DNA of 38,317 nucleotides from SIG701 sp045611685 (GCA_045611685.1 JAZKXO010000057.1:1-38317); one strand, 5' to 3'; positions 30,684 to 38,310 are shown, counted from the first letter of the stretch. Program-made: numbers and translations. Notes: generated by a model from the sequence alone, not told the origin.

Positions 30684-31634
30684 TTATACCCTTTCCGCCA
30701 TCATGGCGACGACCTTCGCCAATGCACCTCCGAGCCTGTCGGCCACCTCCGGATCCGCACCGGCGAGGATTTCCTTCATGTTTTTGAATGCCGTCTGCAT
30801 CTGATCGAGGTATGCGGAGAATTTGGACACCTCCGGATTTGCCACGAGCCGGAGCCGCGCGAGTTCCGCATCCTTTGCCGCCATTTCAGCAGACATCTGG
30901 GAATTTGCCTCCGCGATGATCGCCGCCCGCTGTTCTTCCGTGATCTCCGCGACCACCGGCTGAGACAGCTGCATCTGCAGAGCCGCATTCTCGTTTTTTA
31001 ATACCTCCGCATTTTTCTCCGCATCTTCAGCCGCCTTCCGCAGAGTCGCCGCGGAGTCGATCGCCTCCGACAGCTCCTTCCGTGCTTTTTTAAATTCCGG
31101 CTTCACCTTTTTAAGGTCCGCGGCATTCTTGTCCGCACGCTGTTTCTGTTCGTCGGCTTCCGCTTCCGCCTTTTTCAAGGCATCTCCCAGCTCCGCACGA
31201 ACCGCCGCTTCCGTCTCCGCTTTCGCTTCCCTGATCTTCGCTTCCAGCTCAGACACCGACATCGACGGCACATCATTCGTTTTCACAAATTCAGCCCTCT
31301 CCACCGGAGGAAGCGCAAGAAGCGCGATAGCCTGCGAACGGTTCAGATCGCCGTACAGCTCCAGTTTGTTCTCCGCGAAGAAGGACAGCTGATCCCCACT
31401 CTCCCCGTATTCGGTATAAATCCGCATCAGATTGTTGGCGTTGCTTGCGGAATAAGCACACCTCTCTTCGAGCCAATGCCCCCACTCTCCGTGGGGGACT
31501 GCTTCCTTCGCTTCGCAGAGCAAACGCCCGATTTCGATGCTCTGTTCCAGTACATATTTTGCCGTGCTCCGCTTGATGGTGTTGATCTCCGCCGCGATCA
31601 CGTCCGGCGTGCGGAGAATTGTCATGTCATTCAT
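30684..31634 (-). CDS. DUF3102 coiled-coil protein
   Basis: The 316-aa protein has an N-terminal DUF3102 domain (about 5-100; YVLEQSIEIGRLLCEAKEAV, PHGEWGHWLEERCAYSASNA, NLMRIYTEYGESG). A long Ala/Glu/Lys-rich coiled coil (about 125-260) and a helical C-terminus follow. DUF3102 occurs in phage replication or partition modules of Firmicutes. ATG 31634 follows AGAGGAAG and overlaps the PcfJ stop (ATGA). Confidence 0.85.
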   Translation of the reverse strand: MNDMTILRTPDVIAAEINTIKRSTAKYVLEQSIEIGRLLCEAKEAVPHGEWGHWLEERCAYSASNANNLMRIYTEYGESGDQLSFFAENKLELYGDLNRSQAIALLALPPVERAEFVKTNDVPSMSVSELEAKIREAKAETEAAVRAELGDALKKAEAEADEQKQRADKNAADLKKVKPEFKKARKELSEAIDSAATLRKAAEDAEKNAEVLKNENAALQMQLSQPVVAEITEEQRAAIIAEANSQMSAEMAAKDAELARLRLVANPEVSKFSAYLDQMQTAFKNMKEILAGADPEVADRLGGALAKVVAMMAERV

Positions 31635-33211
31635 GCCGCTTCCTCTTTCTTTTTTTGTTTTTTGGCACCTGCCACTCTGCGCCGTACTTCGTCAAGCCAC
31701 CGCTTCACAAAGGAGTCCGCATCCGGCGTGGGTTTGTACTTTGTCTCGTTGTGATATCCCTGTATCTGACGGAGTGCACCATCCGGGGATATCTCCGCAG
31801 TATACAGCGGGATCGCCGGAAGCATCGACCTGCGGATAAACACAATAATTGTCTGCCCTTCCGCGTGACGATCGATATATCCTCCAACGCAGTGGTGCTG
31901 GATCTCCCCTTCCAGTTTGATATCAGAAAGCTGTTCCGGTACCATCGCCATATACTCACCCTCCTCGAATTCGTACAGCGACCGATACTTCGGATACGTC
32001 TTCTTCCGGTACATCGGATGCTTGATTTCTTCTTTCAGGTGTGCTGCTGATTTTGTAGCCTCGTCATGTGCCGTCGTCAGGTTCTTCGGCCAGCGGATCG
32101 ATGGTACCGACAAATCCCTGCCGAGAATCTCTGCGCTCTCCCGGTAGTCCTTAAGGACAGACTGTCCGTTCCGGCGGTATCCCTGCTTGATCAGATAATC
32201 CATGATCTCCTGCGGATCGTCGTCGAGCTTCCGCGCAAGATCGCGGATATCTTCCCACGAAAATATCCCTCCATATTTCAGCGCACGTTCCAGCCCACCT
32301 CCCACTTTCTTGTAAAAGTTCATGCTCTCCAGAATTTCATTGCTTTGGAGGATCGCCAGTACCTCCCGTTTCGGTACCCCTCGCAGAAATTCACGGACAT
32401 TTTTCGCCTGCCAGTTGAGGTGATCGGCGTGCTTGTTGTTGTGGCATACCAGCGGCACCCACAGATCGGCCAGCTCGTACTTCACCGCCATCTCAAACGC
32501 ATATGTATACCTTGCCGCCGCAGAGAGTATCCTTCCCCACGGAATCCGACTGTACGTCGTATGGTATCCGTGCCAATTTATCGGATACTCCCGTTCGTAG
32601 AATTCTTCCAGCGGAATATACCGTAGAAACGTCCCTTCCAACGCCGGAGCGTTTCCAAGTACATACCAAATCATCGCTCCGTTACAGCTGATCGCCCACG
32701 GCTCCCCTATGGATTTCCGCAGTTTCCACGCCGTATGTCCGCACAGATTGCTGTACGTCCGCGCCGCCATGACCGCCTTCCCCGGAGTCAGCTCATAGCG
32801 TACCTCCTCGGAAAACTCCACCTCCGGACATTCGCGGAAGCTTCTAAAACGTACCATGATATAGTACCCTCTCAGCCAGACCACCTCCGGCGAGATCACA
32901 TCCACAAACAGCATTCTCCGGGACTGATCCAGACTTATCGGACCGTACCGGAGTCGTCCTTCCGCTTTGAATTTCACCACACCTCCGCAGACCGGACATA
33001 TCCCGACCTGATTGTGCTTCGCGCGGAAGAATTCCTGCCATATTCCGGTATCGGTCGGAAACGCTTCCATCTCCCGACCGCAGACCGTGCAGAAACCGCG
33101 TGTACATCGCCGTCCATCCTTGTAGTAAAACAGATACCTTTCACATTGCTTCAGGACTTCCTCTTCCCATTCCTGCGGAATCGACCGCCGGATATCAGCC
33201 AGAATATCCAT
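31631..33211 (-). CDS. PcfJ-like protein
   Basis: The 526-aa protein starts at ATG 33211 after GAGGTGG. The N-terminus has a Cys-rich zinc-like segment (CTVCGREMEAF ... GICPVCGGVVKF, about residues 40-80), then a long helical region. The conserved PcfJ C-terminal motif is present (LEGEIQHHCVGGYIDRHAEG, about 440-460, then QTIIVFIRR). PcfJ was first named on the conjugative plasmid pCF10. Together with PcfK it appears widely in Firmicutes mobile elements and phages, with unknown biochemical role. Confidence 0.85.
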   Translation of the reverse strand: MDILADIRRSIPQEWEEEVLKQCERYLFYYKDGRRCTRGFCTVCGREMEAFPTDTGIWQEFFRAKHNQVGICPVCGGVVKFKAEGRLRYGPISLDQSRRMLFVDVISPEVVWLRGYYIMVRFRSFRECPEVEFSEEVRYELTPGKAVMAARTYSNLCGHTAWKLRKSIGEPWAISCNGAMIWYVLGNAPALEGTFLRYIPLEEFYEREYPINWHGYHTTYSRIPWGRILSAAARYTYAFEMAVKYELADLWVPLVCHNNKHADHLNWQAKNVREFLRGVPKREVLAILQSNEILESMNFYKKVGGGLERALKYGGIFSWEDIRDLARKLDDDPQEIMDYLIKQGYRRNGQSVLKDYRESAEILGRDLSVPSIRWPKNLTTAHDEATKSAAHLKEEIKHPMYRKKTYPKYRSLYEFEEGEYMAMVPEQLSDIKLEGEIQHHCVGGYIDRHAEGQTIIVFIRRSMLPAIPLYTAEISPDGALRQIQGYHNETKYKPTPDADSFVKRWLDEVRRRVAGAKKQKKKEEAA

Positions 33212-33221
33212 GCCATCCACC

Positions 33222-33653
33222 TCACAGCAAATCGAGCAGGGAGAAGTTCAGTTCTCCAGTCGTCTGGATTTTTGACCCCTCCCGTTTTTCGGGAACTTCC
33301 GGCAATACGTCCGGTACTGTCTCCGTCGCCGTCTCCGTCGCCGGTTCTTCGTATTCGCTCATGCGGATCGACAGCACCATATCAACGACCGCACCGGGGA
33401 ACCAGAAGCCCACCGCTTTCCGGTAGGCTTCAAGGTCGGAAAGCGACTGTCCGATACCCTTGACTACATGGGCGATGCAGTCCGCGAACCCCTTGTCCGA
33501 CTGAACGACCGCCTGCGCAAATTCGCCCTGCTGTCTGCAGAACGAGATCAGCGCATCCGCTACCGGACGCGCTACCACTTTCCCGTACCGATCCTTGACG
33601 GAGGACACACCGCCCTCGATCTTTTCCACGGCTTTGGCTACAAAGTCTTCCAT
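33222..33653 (-). CDS. PcfK-like protein
   Basis: The 143-aa protein starts MEDFVAKAVEKIEGGVSSVK, has a helical central domain (ADALISFCRQQGEFAQAVVQ; GFADCIAHVVKGIGQSLSDL; AVVDMVLSI) and an acidic Thr/Glu/Val-rich repetitive linker (TETATETVPDVLPEV), and ends with a hydrophobic tail (LNFSLLDLL). PcfK precedes PcfJ in many elements, as here, with only ten bases between them. The acidic linker and C-terminal tip recall single-strand-binding proteins, but that is an inference. Confidence 0.8.
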   Translation of the reverse strand: MEDFVAKAVEKIEGGVSSVKDRYGKVVARPVADALISFCRQQGEFAQAVVQSDKGFADCIAHVVKGIGQSLSDLEAYRKAVGFWFPGAVVDMVLSIRMSEYEEPATETATETVPDVLPEVPEKREGSKIQTTGELNFSLLDLL

Positions 33654-33671
33654 TTTCGATACCTTCCTTTT

Positions 33672-33698
33672 GTTCGTTTTTGTTCGTTATCGTTCGTT
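33672..33698 (-). repeat. Three 10-bp-spaced AACGAAC repeats
   Basis: GTTCGTT occurs at 33672-33678, 33682-33688 and 33692-33698, exactly ten bases apart (AACGAAC on the minus strand). They lie between the replication-protein gene and pcfK, just before the pcfK ribosome binding site. One-helical-turn spacing resembles iterons, but three units are few. Confidence 0.6.
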
Positions 33699-34234
33699 TA
33701 TTTCAAAAACGGACAGTCCGTTTCCGTTATATCATTGCCTGACCCTCTCGCCGCAGATGCCTCGAAAAACGCTTCGGTGTCAAACGACCCTTCCGCAAAT
33801 CCGGCGGCAGTACGTTCGACTGCCTTCTGATTCAGATACCCTTCGAACTTCGAGCCGAACAGCGTCTCCGGCCTGAGGTATTTCGCCGCATCGCTTCCGA
33901 GCCACTCGGTCGCTTTGGTGTCGATCACCGTGACGAAATCTTCCACGGTATGCCCCTCGGCAAATCGTGCATCGATCTTCGCACGGGTCGCATCTGTCAG
34001 CGTGTATCTCGTTTGCAAACGGCTGTTGAGGTACGCTATGATGCGGTCACATTCTTCGGTGCTTGCCTTTTTGCAGGAATCAACCATCTTCTCGAACGTC
34101 CGGTACCGGGAATCAGACTCGCCGTCCCCGTACACATAGTTGATCAGATGCTTGATCACTCCGCCTGCCGTGGCGGCAGGGAGCTTCGCCAGCTTGTCCG
34201 CCATTGACTTGGTAATCACTAAACTTTTTTTCAT
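33698..34234 (-). CDS. Phage replication protein with Phg_2220_C-like domain
   Basis: The 178-aa protein has an N-terminal helical part (KSMADKLAKLPAATAGGVIK; HLINYVYGDGES) that recalls DNA-replication modules. The C-terminal domain carries the 'conserved phage C-terminal' pattern (IIAYLNSRLQTRYTLTDATR; RFAEGHTVEDFVTVID; KATEWLGSDAAKYLRPETLF; then GSKFEGYLNQ). This domain is often found on DnaD-like or replisome-organising proteins. A DnaC-like loader is not present next to it. ATG 34234 has a weak GGTGG site. Confidence 0.8.
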   Translation of the reverse strand: MKKSLVITKSMADKLAKLPAATAGGVIKHLINYVYGDGESDSRYRTFEKMVDSCKKASTEECDRIIAYLNSRLQTRYTLTDATRAKIDARFAEGHTVEDFVTVIDTKATEWLGSDAAKYLRPETLFGSKFEGYLNQKAVERTAAGFAEGSFDTEAFFEASAARGSGNDITETDCPFLK

Positions 34235-34324
34235 AAATTTTTCGCGTCACCACCTACAGCACCTTCCGATGTGCTATACTGTAAGCAGGACTGTTCCTTT
34301 CTTTGGTTTTCGTTATCGGGGACG

Positions 34325-34355
34325 GCGGACGATGTATCACCATTACATCGTCCGC
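34325..34355. other. Perfect hairpin overlapping a gene end
   Basis: GCGGACGATGTA (34325-34336) and its complement at 34344-34355 form a 12-bp stem with a seven-base loop. The stop codon of the zinc-finger gene sits in the hairpin. No U-run follows on the minus strand, so it may be an mRNA stabiliser or attenuator rather than a terminator. Confidence 0.55.
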
Positions 34356-34624
34356 TTTCTCTTTTTTCTGCGCTCTCGCCGTGCCTTCGCACTCGCCCTT
34401 TGCCGGGCTTTTTTCTTTTCGTACTGTTCTGCGTGAATCTCGCTGTAATAGACATCCGATTCCCGCTGCGCCTTGACCAGACATGTCCACGTGCAGTACC
34501 AGTGTCTCCGGGTCTTGGGGTCTCCCGGGGTCCGGATCTCTCGCTTGTAAGCCCATACCTCCGCATCCACGACCAAAAATTCCTTGCCGCATTGTTCGCA
34601 GGTCTTGAATATCCACACGCCCAT
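34343..34624 (-). CDS. Cysteine-finger basic early protein
   Basis: The 93-aa product starts MGVWIFKTCEQCGKEFLVVD at ATG 34624 after GGGTGG. Four cysteines (CEQC and CTWTC, residues about 9-46) form a probable zinc finger; the C-terminal half is strongly basic (YEKKKARQRASAKARRERRK). It looks like a small DNA- or RNA-binding protein. Function unknown. Confidence 0.75.
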   Translation of the reverse strand: MGVWIFKTCEQCGKEFLVVDAEVWAYKREIRTPGDPKTRRHWYCTWTCLVKAQRESDVYYSEIHAEQYEKKKARQRASAKARRERRKKRKRTM

Positions 34625-34625
34625 T

Positions 34626-34856
34626 TTACCACCCGTCCGCTTCAACCGCGCTCGGATTGGCGACCGTCCGGCTTCGGGCGTGCCAGTCTTCCAGCTCTAC
34701 AAACAGTACCTCGCTCGGGAGTCCGGTTGCCATCGTCTCCCTGTCGCGGTCCCCGAGGTAACGGAAGATCAGCGCTGAGATCCGCTTGTAGCGTATACCG
34801 TTGCAGATGACCGGCTTGCGTTCCTTGGCGGCAAACATAGCCTCTTCCTTCGTCAT
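34626..34856 (-). CDS. 76-aa early protein
   Basis: A small mixed alpha/beta protein (EEAMFAAKERKPVICNGIRY; RISALIFRYLGDRDRETM; SEVLFVELEDWHA). ATG 34856 follows GGGAGGT and overlaps the previous stop by four bases. The pattern 'motif of Tyr, Arg, Ile then LFVELEDW' recurs in Clostridia phages as unknown early proteins. Confidence 0.7.
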   Translation of the reverse strand: MTKEEAMFAAKERKPVICNGIRYKRISALIFRYLGDRDRETMATGLPSEVLFVELEDWHARSRTVANPSAVEADGW

Positions 34857-35188
34857 ACGGTACCTCCCATGAGCTGACGTAAGCTCCGAAAAACCTTGCC
34901 GCCTACAGGTTCGAGCACGACGTGCTCGCAGTCAATCAGCGCCGCGGCACCTCCGAACCCGAATTTTACTTCCACGCCGGGGAACACATCTTCCAGATCG
35001 GGCAGATACCGCAGGATCTCCTGCGGCGCGCTGTATATCATGATGCAGTTGGAGATTACCCCTCTCCCTTCCGGGATTCCGATGCTGATCTGCAGCGGGA
35101 CGGCGTTGATGTGCTGATCGTACGCCAGTCCGCGCAGGATCGAACCCATCACCTCGTTGATCTTTTTCTGTCGGCGTACGTCGATCAT
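34853..35188 (-). CDS. 111-aa early protein
   Basis: A mixed alpha/beta protein (QKKINEVMGSILRGLAYDQH; AVPLQISIGIPEGRGVISNC; IMIYSAPQEILRYLPDLEDV; FGGAAALIDCEHVVLEPVGG). ATG 35188 follows AAAGGGG. No family is recognised. It overlaps both neighbours by four bases. Confidence 0.7.
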   Translation of the reverse strand: MIDVRRQKKINEVMGSILRGLAYDQHINAVPLQISIGIPEGRGVISNCIMIYSAPQEILRYLPDLEDVFPGVEVKFGFGGAAALIDCEHVVLEPVGGKVFRSLRQLMGGTV

Positions 35189-35406
35189 AAGAGACCCCTT
35201 TCACGCGCGACAGCGTCGTACGCTTTGTATATGATGTAAAATTCCACCGTGTTTTCGCCGGCCATGACCGTGCTCCGGTAGATGGAGTGTGTCCGGTCGC
35301 GGTTGCTGAGGATTTCAGCATCGCTGAAATTTTTCAGCCGGATGCCGCGCACCTTCCGCTCGATCGCCTCGGTAATCATCTGATCCGTCCAAACAGTTTT
35401 GCCCAT
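35185..35406 (-). CDS. 73-aa early protein
   Basis: The start at ATG 35406 follows GGGAGGT; the longer in-frame form is not supported. The product contains WTDQMITEAIERKVRGIRLK and EFYIIYKAYDAVARERGLL. It is a probable helical DNA- or protein-interacting factor. Function unknown. Confidence 0.65.
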   Translation of the reverse strand: MGKTVWTDQMITEAIERKVRGIRLKNFSDAEILSNRDRTHSIYRSTVMAGENTVEFYIIYKAYDAVARERGLL

Positions 35407-35416
35407 ACATACCTCC

Positions 35417-35701
35417 CTAAAATTCTGCCGGTTCCACCACAAACCGCGGTTCAACGCAGAGTTGAGCAATACTCAGCCCCCACTCTCCGGCCACGTTGTG
35501 GAGTTCTTCGAGCGTAAACGTCCACGGCTGCCTCCGTCTCCGGGAGAGCGTATCCGCGCTGATTCCCATCAGTTCGCAGAGTCGCGTGTCCGTTGTGCCG
35601 TATCTCCGGCACAGGATTTCAATGTTCGACGCAACGAGAAATTCTTCCTTCATCACGTCTTCGATCTTCCGCTCCTTCGGCGGTCTTCCGCGTCCTGCCA
35701 T
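35417..35701 (-). CDS. Xre-type HTH early regulator
   Basis: The 94-aa protein has a basic N-terminus (GRGRPPKERKIEDVMKEEFL) and a probable helix-turn-helix (VASNIEILCRRYGTTDTRLC; ELMGISADTLSRRRRQPWTF). The C-terminal part resembles an Xre-like dimerisation segment (LEELHNVAGEWGLSIAQLC). ATG 35701 follows GGAGG and overlaps the previous stop (TAATG). It may modulate early transcription. Confidence 0.7.
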   Translation of the reverse strand: MAGRGRPPKERKIEDVMKEEFLVASNIEILCRRYGTTDTRLCELMGISADTLSRRRRQPWTFTLEELHNVAGEWGLSIAQLCVEPRFVVEPAEF

Positions 35702-35970
35702 TATTCCTCCACCTTTCTTCTTCTGCGGCGGCGCGGATTCGGGTGGTGCTTCTGCCGCCACTCCTCCATGTCCCAGCCGTTTCCGGCATCGATCAGCTTG
35801 ATTTCCAAACCTAACACCAGGCACATCTTCTCAATCTCCGTTGCGGAGAAATCGCCTTTACCGGACGCCCGGTAATAAAAGGCTTCGCACGTGGTGAGAC
35901 CGATGATCTCCGCCATTTCCTTGCCGGTGATTCCGCGCTCTTCCATGATCGCCAGAATTTCTTCAACCAT
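35701..35970 (-). CDS. Xre-type HTH early regulator
   Basis: The 89-aa protein contains an Xre-type helix-turn-helix (EEILAIMEERGITGKEMAEI; IGLTTCEAFYYRASGKGDFS; EIEKMCLVLGLEIKLID) and a basic Arg-rich C-terminus (RRRRRRK). ATG 35970 follows GAGGAGG. It is adjacent to another HTH gene, which suggests a paired regulatory unit of the early operon, perhaps taking the place of Cro. Confidence 0.8.
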   Translation of the reverse strand: MVEEILAIMEERGITGKEMAEIIGLTTCEAFYYRASGKGDFSATEIEKMCLVLGLEIKLIDAGNGWDMEEWRQKHHPNPRRRRRRKVEE

Positions 35971-36514
35971 CCCGCGCCTCCTCATAGAAAAGCACGCCCA
36001 TCAGCACTTCCATGTCTGCTACATCGGGTTCGCCGTACTTCCCGAAGTTTGCGATGAACGCACCTTCGTCCAGCTCATACATCGTACACGCCTGAGCGTA
36101 GTTGTGTTCGACCTTGACGCAGTCTTCGTTTAGCTCGCCGCGGTCACGGTCCGAGATACCTGCGGATCTCATCAGCGTGTCACACTCGGCCAGATATTTC
36201 GCGTACACCTCTGCGATCCGGATCATCACGGAAGCCGCACTGCTGACACGTGCCTCCGATATGATGACATCTCCGGACGGTGCTACGATGTAGCGTTCCT
36301 CGAAATTCTGCCCACACAGGATCACTTCCGTTTCACGCTGGAAGCGCACCAGACGGAGCGGTATTCCGCGCATCTTCAGGCGGTCGGTCGGGTAGCCGAG
36401 CAGGGTTTTTGCCACATCTTCGTACATCACCGGCGGCAGACAGATGTAAGCCGGCATCTGATGATGCGTTTCTTCAAATTTGCGGACGATTTCGTCCAGT
36501 TTGATGATAGTCAA
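35963..36514 (-). CDS. 183-aa early protein of unknown function
   Basis: I chose TTG 36514 because AGGAGG lies eight bases upstream. The protein has an N-terminal helix (TIIKLDEIVRKFEETHHQMP), then AYICLPPVMYEDVAKTLLGY and VIISEARVSSAASVMIRIAE, and an acidic end (ADMEVLMGVLFYEEARDG). No motif is recognised. It overlaps the HTH gene by eight bases. Confidence 0.65.
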   Translation of the reverse strand: MTIIKLDEIVRKFEETHHQMPAYICLPPVMYEDVAKTLLGYPTDRLKMRGIPLRLVRFQRETEVILCGQNFEERYIVAPSGDVIISEARVSSAASVMIRIAEVYAKYLAECDTLMRSAGISDRDRGELNEDCVKVEHNYAQACTMYELDEGAFIANFGKYGEPDVADMEVLMGVLFYEEARDG

Positions 36515-36583
36515 AAGGATATCCTCCTGTTTTTGGATTTTGATACGCAATCGACGGGGTTGAGACCGCCGATCCCGCATTAC

Positions 36584-36600
36584 CGGGGGAAAATCCCCCG
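36584..36600 (-). other. Short GC-rich hairpin after the Cys-rich gene
   Basis: CGGGGGA and TCCCCCG form a seven-base stem with three-base loop. It sits in the 102 bases between 36515 and 36616 that hold no gene. No U-run is obvious, so terminator activity is uncertain. Confidence 0.4.
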
Positions 36601-36616
36601 TCCCTCTGCGTTTGCG

Positions 36617-36940
36617 TTAGTCGCCGAGTTCCTTCGTGATCGATGCCACAAAATCGGATACCTCCCGGTCTTCCGGCTCATTTGCTTCCACAACGCCGCG
36701 CCACATGAAGTTTTCGGAGTCTCCGTGACATCCGGAACAGGGACATTCCTTGTTCTTTTTGCACGCCTTGCATTCACCGCCTGCTTCTGTGCAATCTCCG
36801 GCGTTTTCGATGTGAGCCGTGCAATATGCGCAGGGAAACACCGTCGCCTTCGCCATATCCCGTACCTCGTTCTGCAGCGCCAGATGTTCCCGCACCAGAT
36901 AGCGCAGGAGTAACAAATCTACAATAACAGGCCTTCCCAT
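36617..36940 (-). CDS. Cysteine-rich early protein
   Basis: The 107-aa protein has a helical N-terminus (GRPVIVDLLLLRYLVREHLA) followed by nine cysteines (CAYC, C, CKACKKNKECPCSGC; residues about 37-70), then an acidic end. It probably binds zinc or iron. ATG 36940 follows GAGGAGGTGTGAT, the same 13 bases used before the gene at 37502. Function unknown. Confidence 0.75.
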   Translation of the reverse strand: MGRPVIVDLLLLRYLVREHLALQNEVRDMAKATVFPCAYCTAHIENAGDCTEAGGECKACKKNKECPCSGCHGDSENFMWRGVVEANEPEDREVSDFVASITKELGD

Positions 36941-36944
36941 TCCA

Positions 36945-37502
36945 TCACACCTCCTCTTCTATTTCTCGCCATACTTCTTTCATTAACTTCCTCGCCTCAT
37001 CGATCGTTCCCGGTGCCATTCCGTCAAGAAACGGTACCGGACGACAGAAGTGCCGTGCTATCTCCTCGGCGGCAATGTTGCCGATTTCGTACCGTCCGGC
37101 GAGGCTGTCTACCTTCTGGACGATCCGTGTTTTCAGCTCGATTACGACGCGCTCACGGTATTCGGAGCACATCTGGGTACACGCAAACCACAGTGCGCCC
37201 TGCATGACCCGGAGTTCGTAATACTCCTCCGGTTTTTTACGGAACATATACGCCCATTTCCTGTATTCCTCCCGTTTTTCGACGATTTTCGCCGGATCCG
37301 GTGCCGGAGCCTGCTGACCGATCAGCCGGATCGTTCTGCCGAATTCGCTGTACTTGGAGTAGTACATCGGGCATCCGTATGCCTGATGGAAGAAACCGTC
37401 CGTCCCGTAGGAGTGGACGACCTCGTCGACCCACTCGCCCGGCCGGTATTCATATTCGACGGTCGCGCCGATCCTGCACCAGTCGGGAATCGTAAGGGTC
37501 AT
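36945..37502 (-). CDS. 185-aa early protein, second gene of the lytic operon
   Basis: The gene starts at ATG 37502 after GAGGAGGTGTGAT; a longer ORF to 37583 would overlap the upstream gene and lacks a site. N-terminal half has beta-rich TLTIPDWCRIGATVEYEYRP and WVDEVVHSYGTDGFFHQAYG; C-terminal half is helical (QKVDSLAGRYEIGNIAAEEI; RHFCRPVPFLDG; ARKLMKEVWREIEEEV). The start of this gene is duplicated at 1-61. The function is unknown. Confidence 0.75.
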   Translation of the reverse strand: MTLTIPDWCRIGATVEYEYRPGEWVDEVVHSYGTDGFFHQAYGCPMYYSKYSEFGRTIRLIGQQAPAPDPAKIVEKREEYRKWAYMFRKKPEEYYELRVMQGALWFACTQMCSEYRERVVIELKTRIVQKVDSLAGRYEIGNIAAEEIARHFCRPVPFLDGMAPGTIDEARKLMKEVWREIEEEV

Positions 37503-37506
37503 CCTA

Positions 37507-37671
37507 TCACACCTCCTCTCTCTTTTCTTCGTCCTTGTCGGTCTGCTTCTTGCGTTCGGCTTCCTGTGCCTTCGCTTCGGCATAGCCGAGGAAATACCCC
37601 ATCTCGAATTCGTCGAGTTCGCCGACCGCCGCCAGCATCGCTTCGATGACCTTCTGTTCGTGTTCCTTCAT
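37507..37671 (-). CDS. 54-aa charged early protein (allele B copy)
   Basis: This is the first leftward gene from the allele B lytic promoter, ATG 37671 to TGA 37507. It is identical to the left copy except for Thr at residue 44. The product has a short helical part (GELDEFEMGYFLGYAEAKA) and a charged tail. No HTH is visible. The same protein under two operator sets argues that it does not recognise the operators itself. Confidence 0.75.
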   Translation of the reverse strand: MKEHEQKVIEAMLAAVGELDEFEMGYFLGYAEAKAQEAERKKQTDKDEEKREEV

Positions 37672-37699
37672 TTTGTATACCTCTCTATTTTTATCAATT

Positions 37700-37712
37700 G
37701 GCTTATCAAAGC
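37700..37712. promoter_or_regulatory. Operator O1, allele B
   Basis: GGCTTATCAAAGC corresponds in position to O1 of allele A (about two bases shifted). It shares GSCTTRNNAWWGC with two more sites in this copy, and differs from the allele A sequence. Confidence 0.7.
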
Positions 37713-37731
37713 ATTACTTCTTGCGCCATTT

Positions 37732-37744
37732 GCCTTGTGATTGC
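37732..37744. promoter_or_regulatory. Operator O2, allele B
   Basis: GCCTTGTGATTGC starts 32 bp from O1, abutting the leftward -10 element, exactly as in allele A. Confidence 0.7.
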
Positions 37745-37773
37745 ATTATATCACACTCATATTGCTTTGTCAA
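37745..37773 (-). promoter_or_regulatory. Leftward lytic promoter, allele B
   Basis: TTGACA (37773-37768), a 17-base spacer and TATAAT (37750-37745) on the minus strand form an exact consensus, at the same place as in allele A. It drives the leftward early operon. Confidence 0.9.
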
Positions 37774-37804
37774 GTCATTACGTGCAAATAAATATTTTTA
37801 TTTT

Positions 37805-37817
37805 GCCTTGACAATGC
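37805..37817. promoter_or_regulatory. Operator O3, allele B
   Basis: GCCTTGACAATGC starts 73 bp from O2 and contains the -35 of the repressor promoter. The extended site TTGC...GCAA is a good palindrome. Confidence 0.75.
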
Positions 37818-37836
37818 AATGTATGTGTGCTATAAT
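37808..37836 (+). promoter_or_regulatory. Repressor promoter, allele B
   Basis: TTGACA (37808-37813), a 17-base spacer and TATAAT (37831-37836), an exact consensus overlapped by O3. A GGAGGT ribosome binding site precedes ATG 37860. Confidence 0.9.
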
Positions 37837-37859
37837 GTGTTTGCCACGGAGGTGATATC

Positions 37860-38252
37860 ATGGATTTTGAAATCAACCAGCGTATCCTTGAGGTCAGGAA
37901 AGCATTGAAAATGAGCCAGACGGAATTCGGCAAAGAAATTGGAGTATCCAGAGGAGTTATAAATAACATTGATTTAAATGTTGTTCCCGCAAAACCCCTC
38001 CTGATTCAACAGATTTGCAAAGCTTACAACGTCAACGAAACATGGCTTACCACCGGTGAAGGCGAGATGTTCGTCAAACAGTCCCGGACCGACGAAATCG
38101 CCCAGTTCGTCGGGCGCACTCTCGCCGACAAGGAGGACACCTTCCAGAAACGGCTGATCGCAGCCCTCTCGAAGTTATCGGTCGAAGAATGGGAAGTCCT
38201 CGAAAAACTCGCCAACGACCTCGCATCCCCGAAAGAAAAAGAGCAGGAATAA
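37860..38252 (+). CDS. Xre-family phage repressor, immunity allele B
   Basis: The 130-aa repressor is a second allele of the protein at 418-810. The helix-turn-helix lies at about residues 8-65 (scaffold MSQTEFGKEIG; recognition VSRGVINNID). Fifteen of the first 55 residues differ, none afterwards. Synonymous differences continue to about codon 110 and then stop, so the change fades gradually rather than at a sharp cut. Like allele A it lacks a self-cleavage domain. It should recognise the GSCTT/WWGC operators of this copy but not those of copy A. Confidence 0.9.
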   Translation: MDFEINQRILEVRKALKMSQTEFGKEIGVSRGVINNIDLNVVPAKPLLIQQICKAYNVNETWLTTGEGEMFVKQSRTDEIAQFVGRTLADKEDTFQKRLIAALSKLSVEEWEVLEKLANDLASPKEKEQE

Positions 38253-38273
38253 AAAAATCCTGCTCTTTTTCTG
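38236..38273 (+). terminator. Terminator of repressor allele B
   Basis: Same 13-bp stem, with the stop codon in the loop and T-run after it, as at 794-831. Confidence 0.9.
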
Positions 38274-38281
38274 TTTTTATG

Positions 38282-38310
38282 TTGTATTTTGAGGAAATGT
38301 GGGATATAAT
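38282..38310 (+). promoter_or_regulatory. Promoter of the downstream moron (right copy)
   Basis: TTGTAT, 17 bases, TATAAT, identical to 840-868. In a circular or tandem arrangement it would drive the B-box/TM2 gene beyond the window edge. Confidence 0.75.

Noticed and set aside
34231..34632. Leftward ORF of 133 aa
   Set aside because: It overlaps the zinc-finger gene 34343-34624 over most of its length, has low-complexity Arg/Ser/Gly content and no ribosome binding site.
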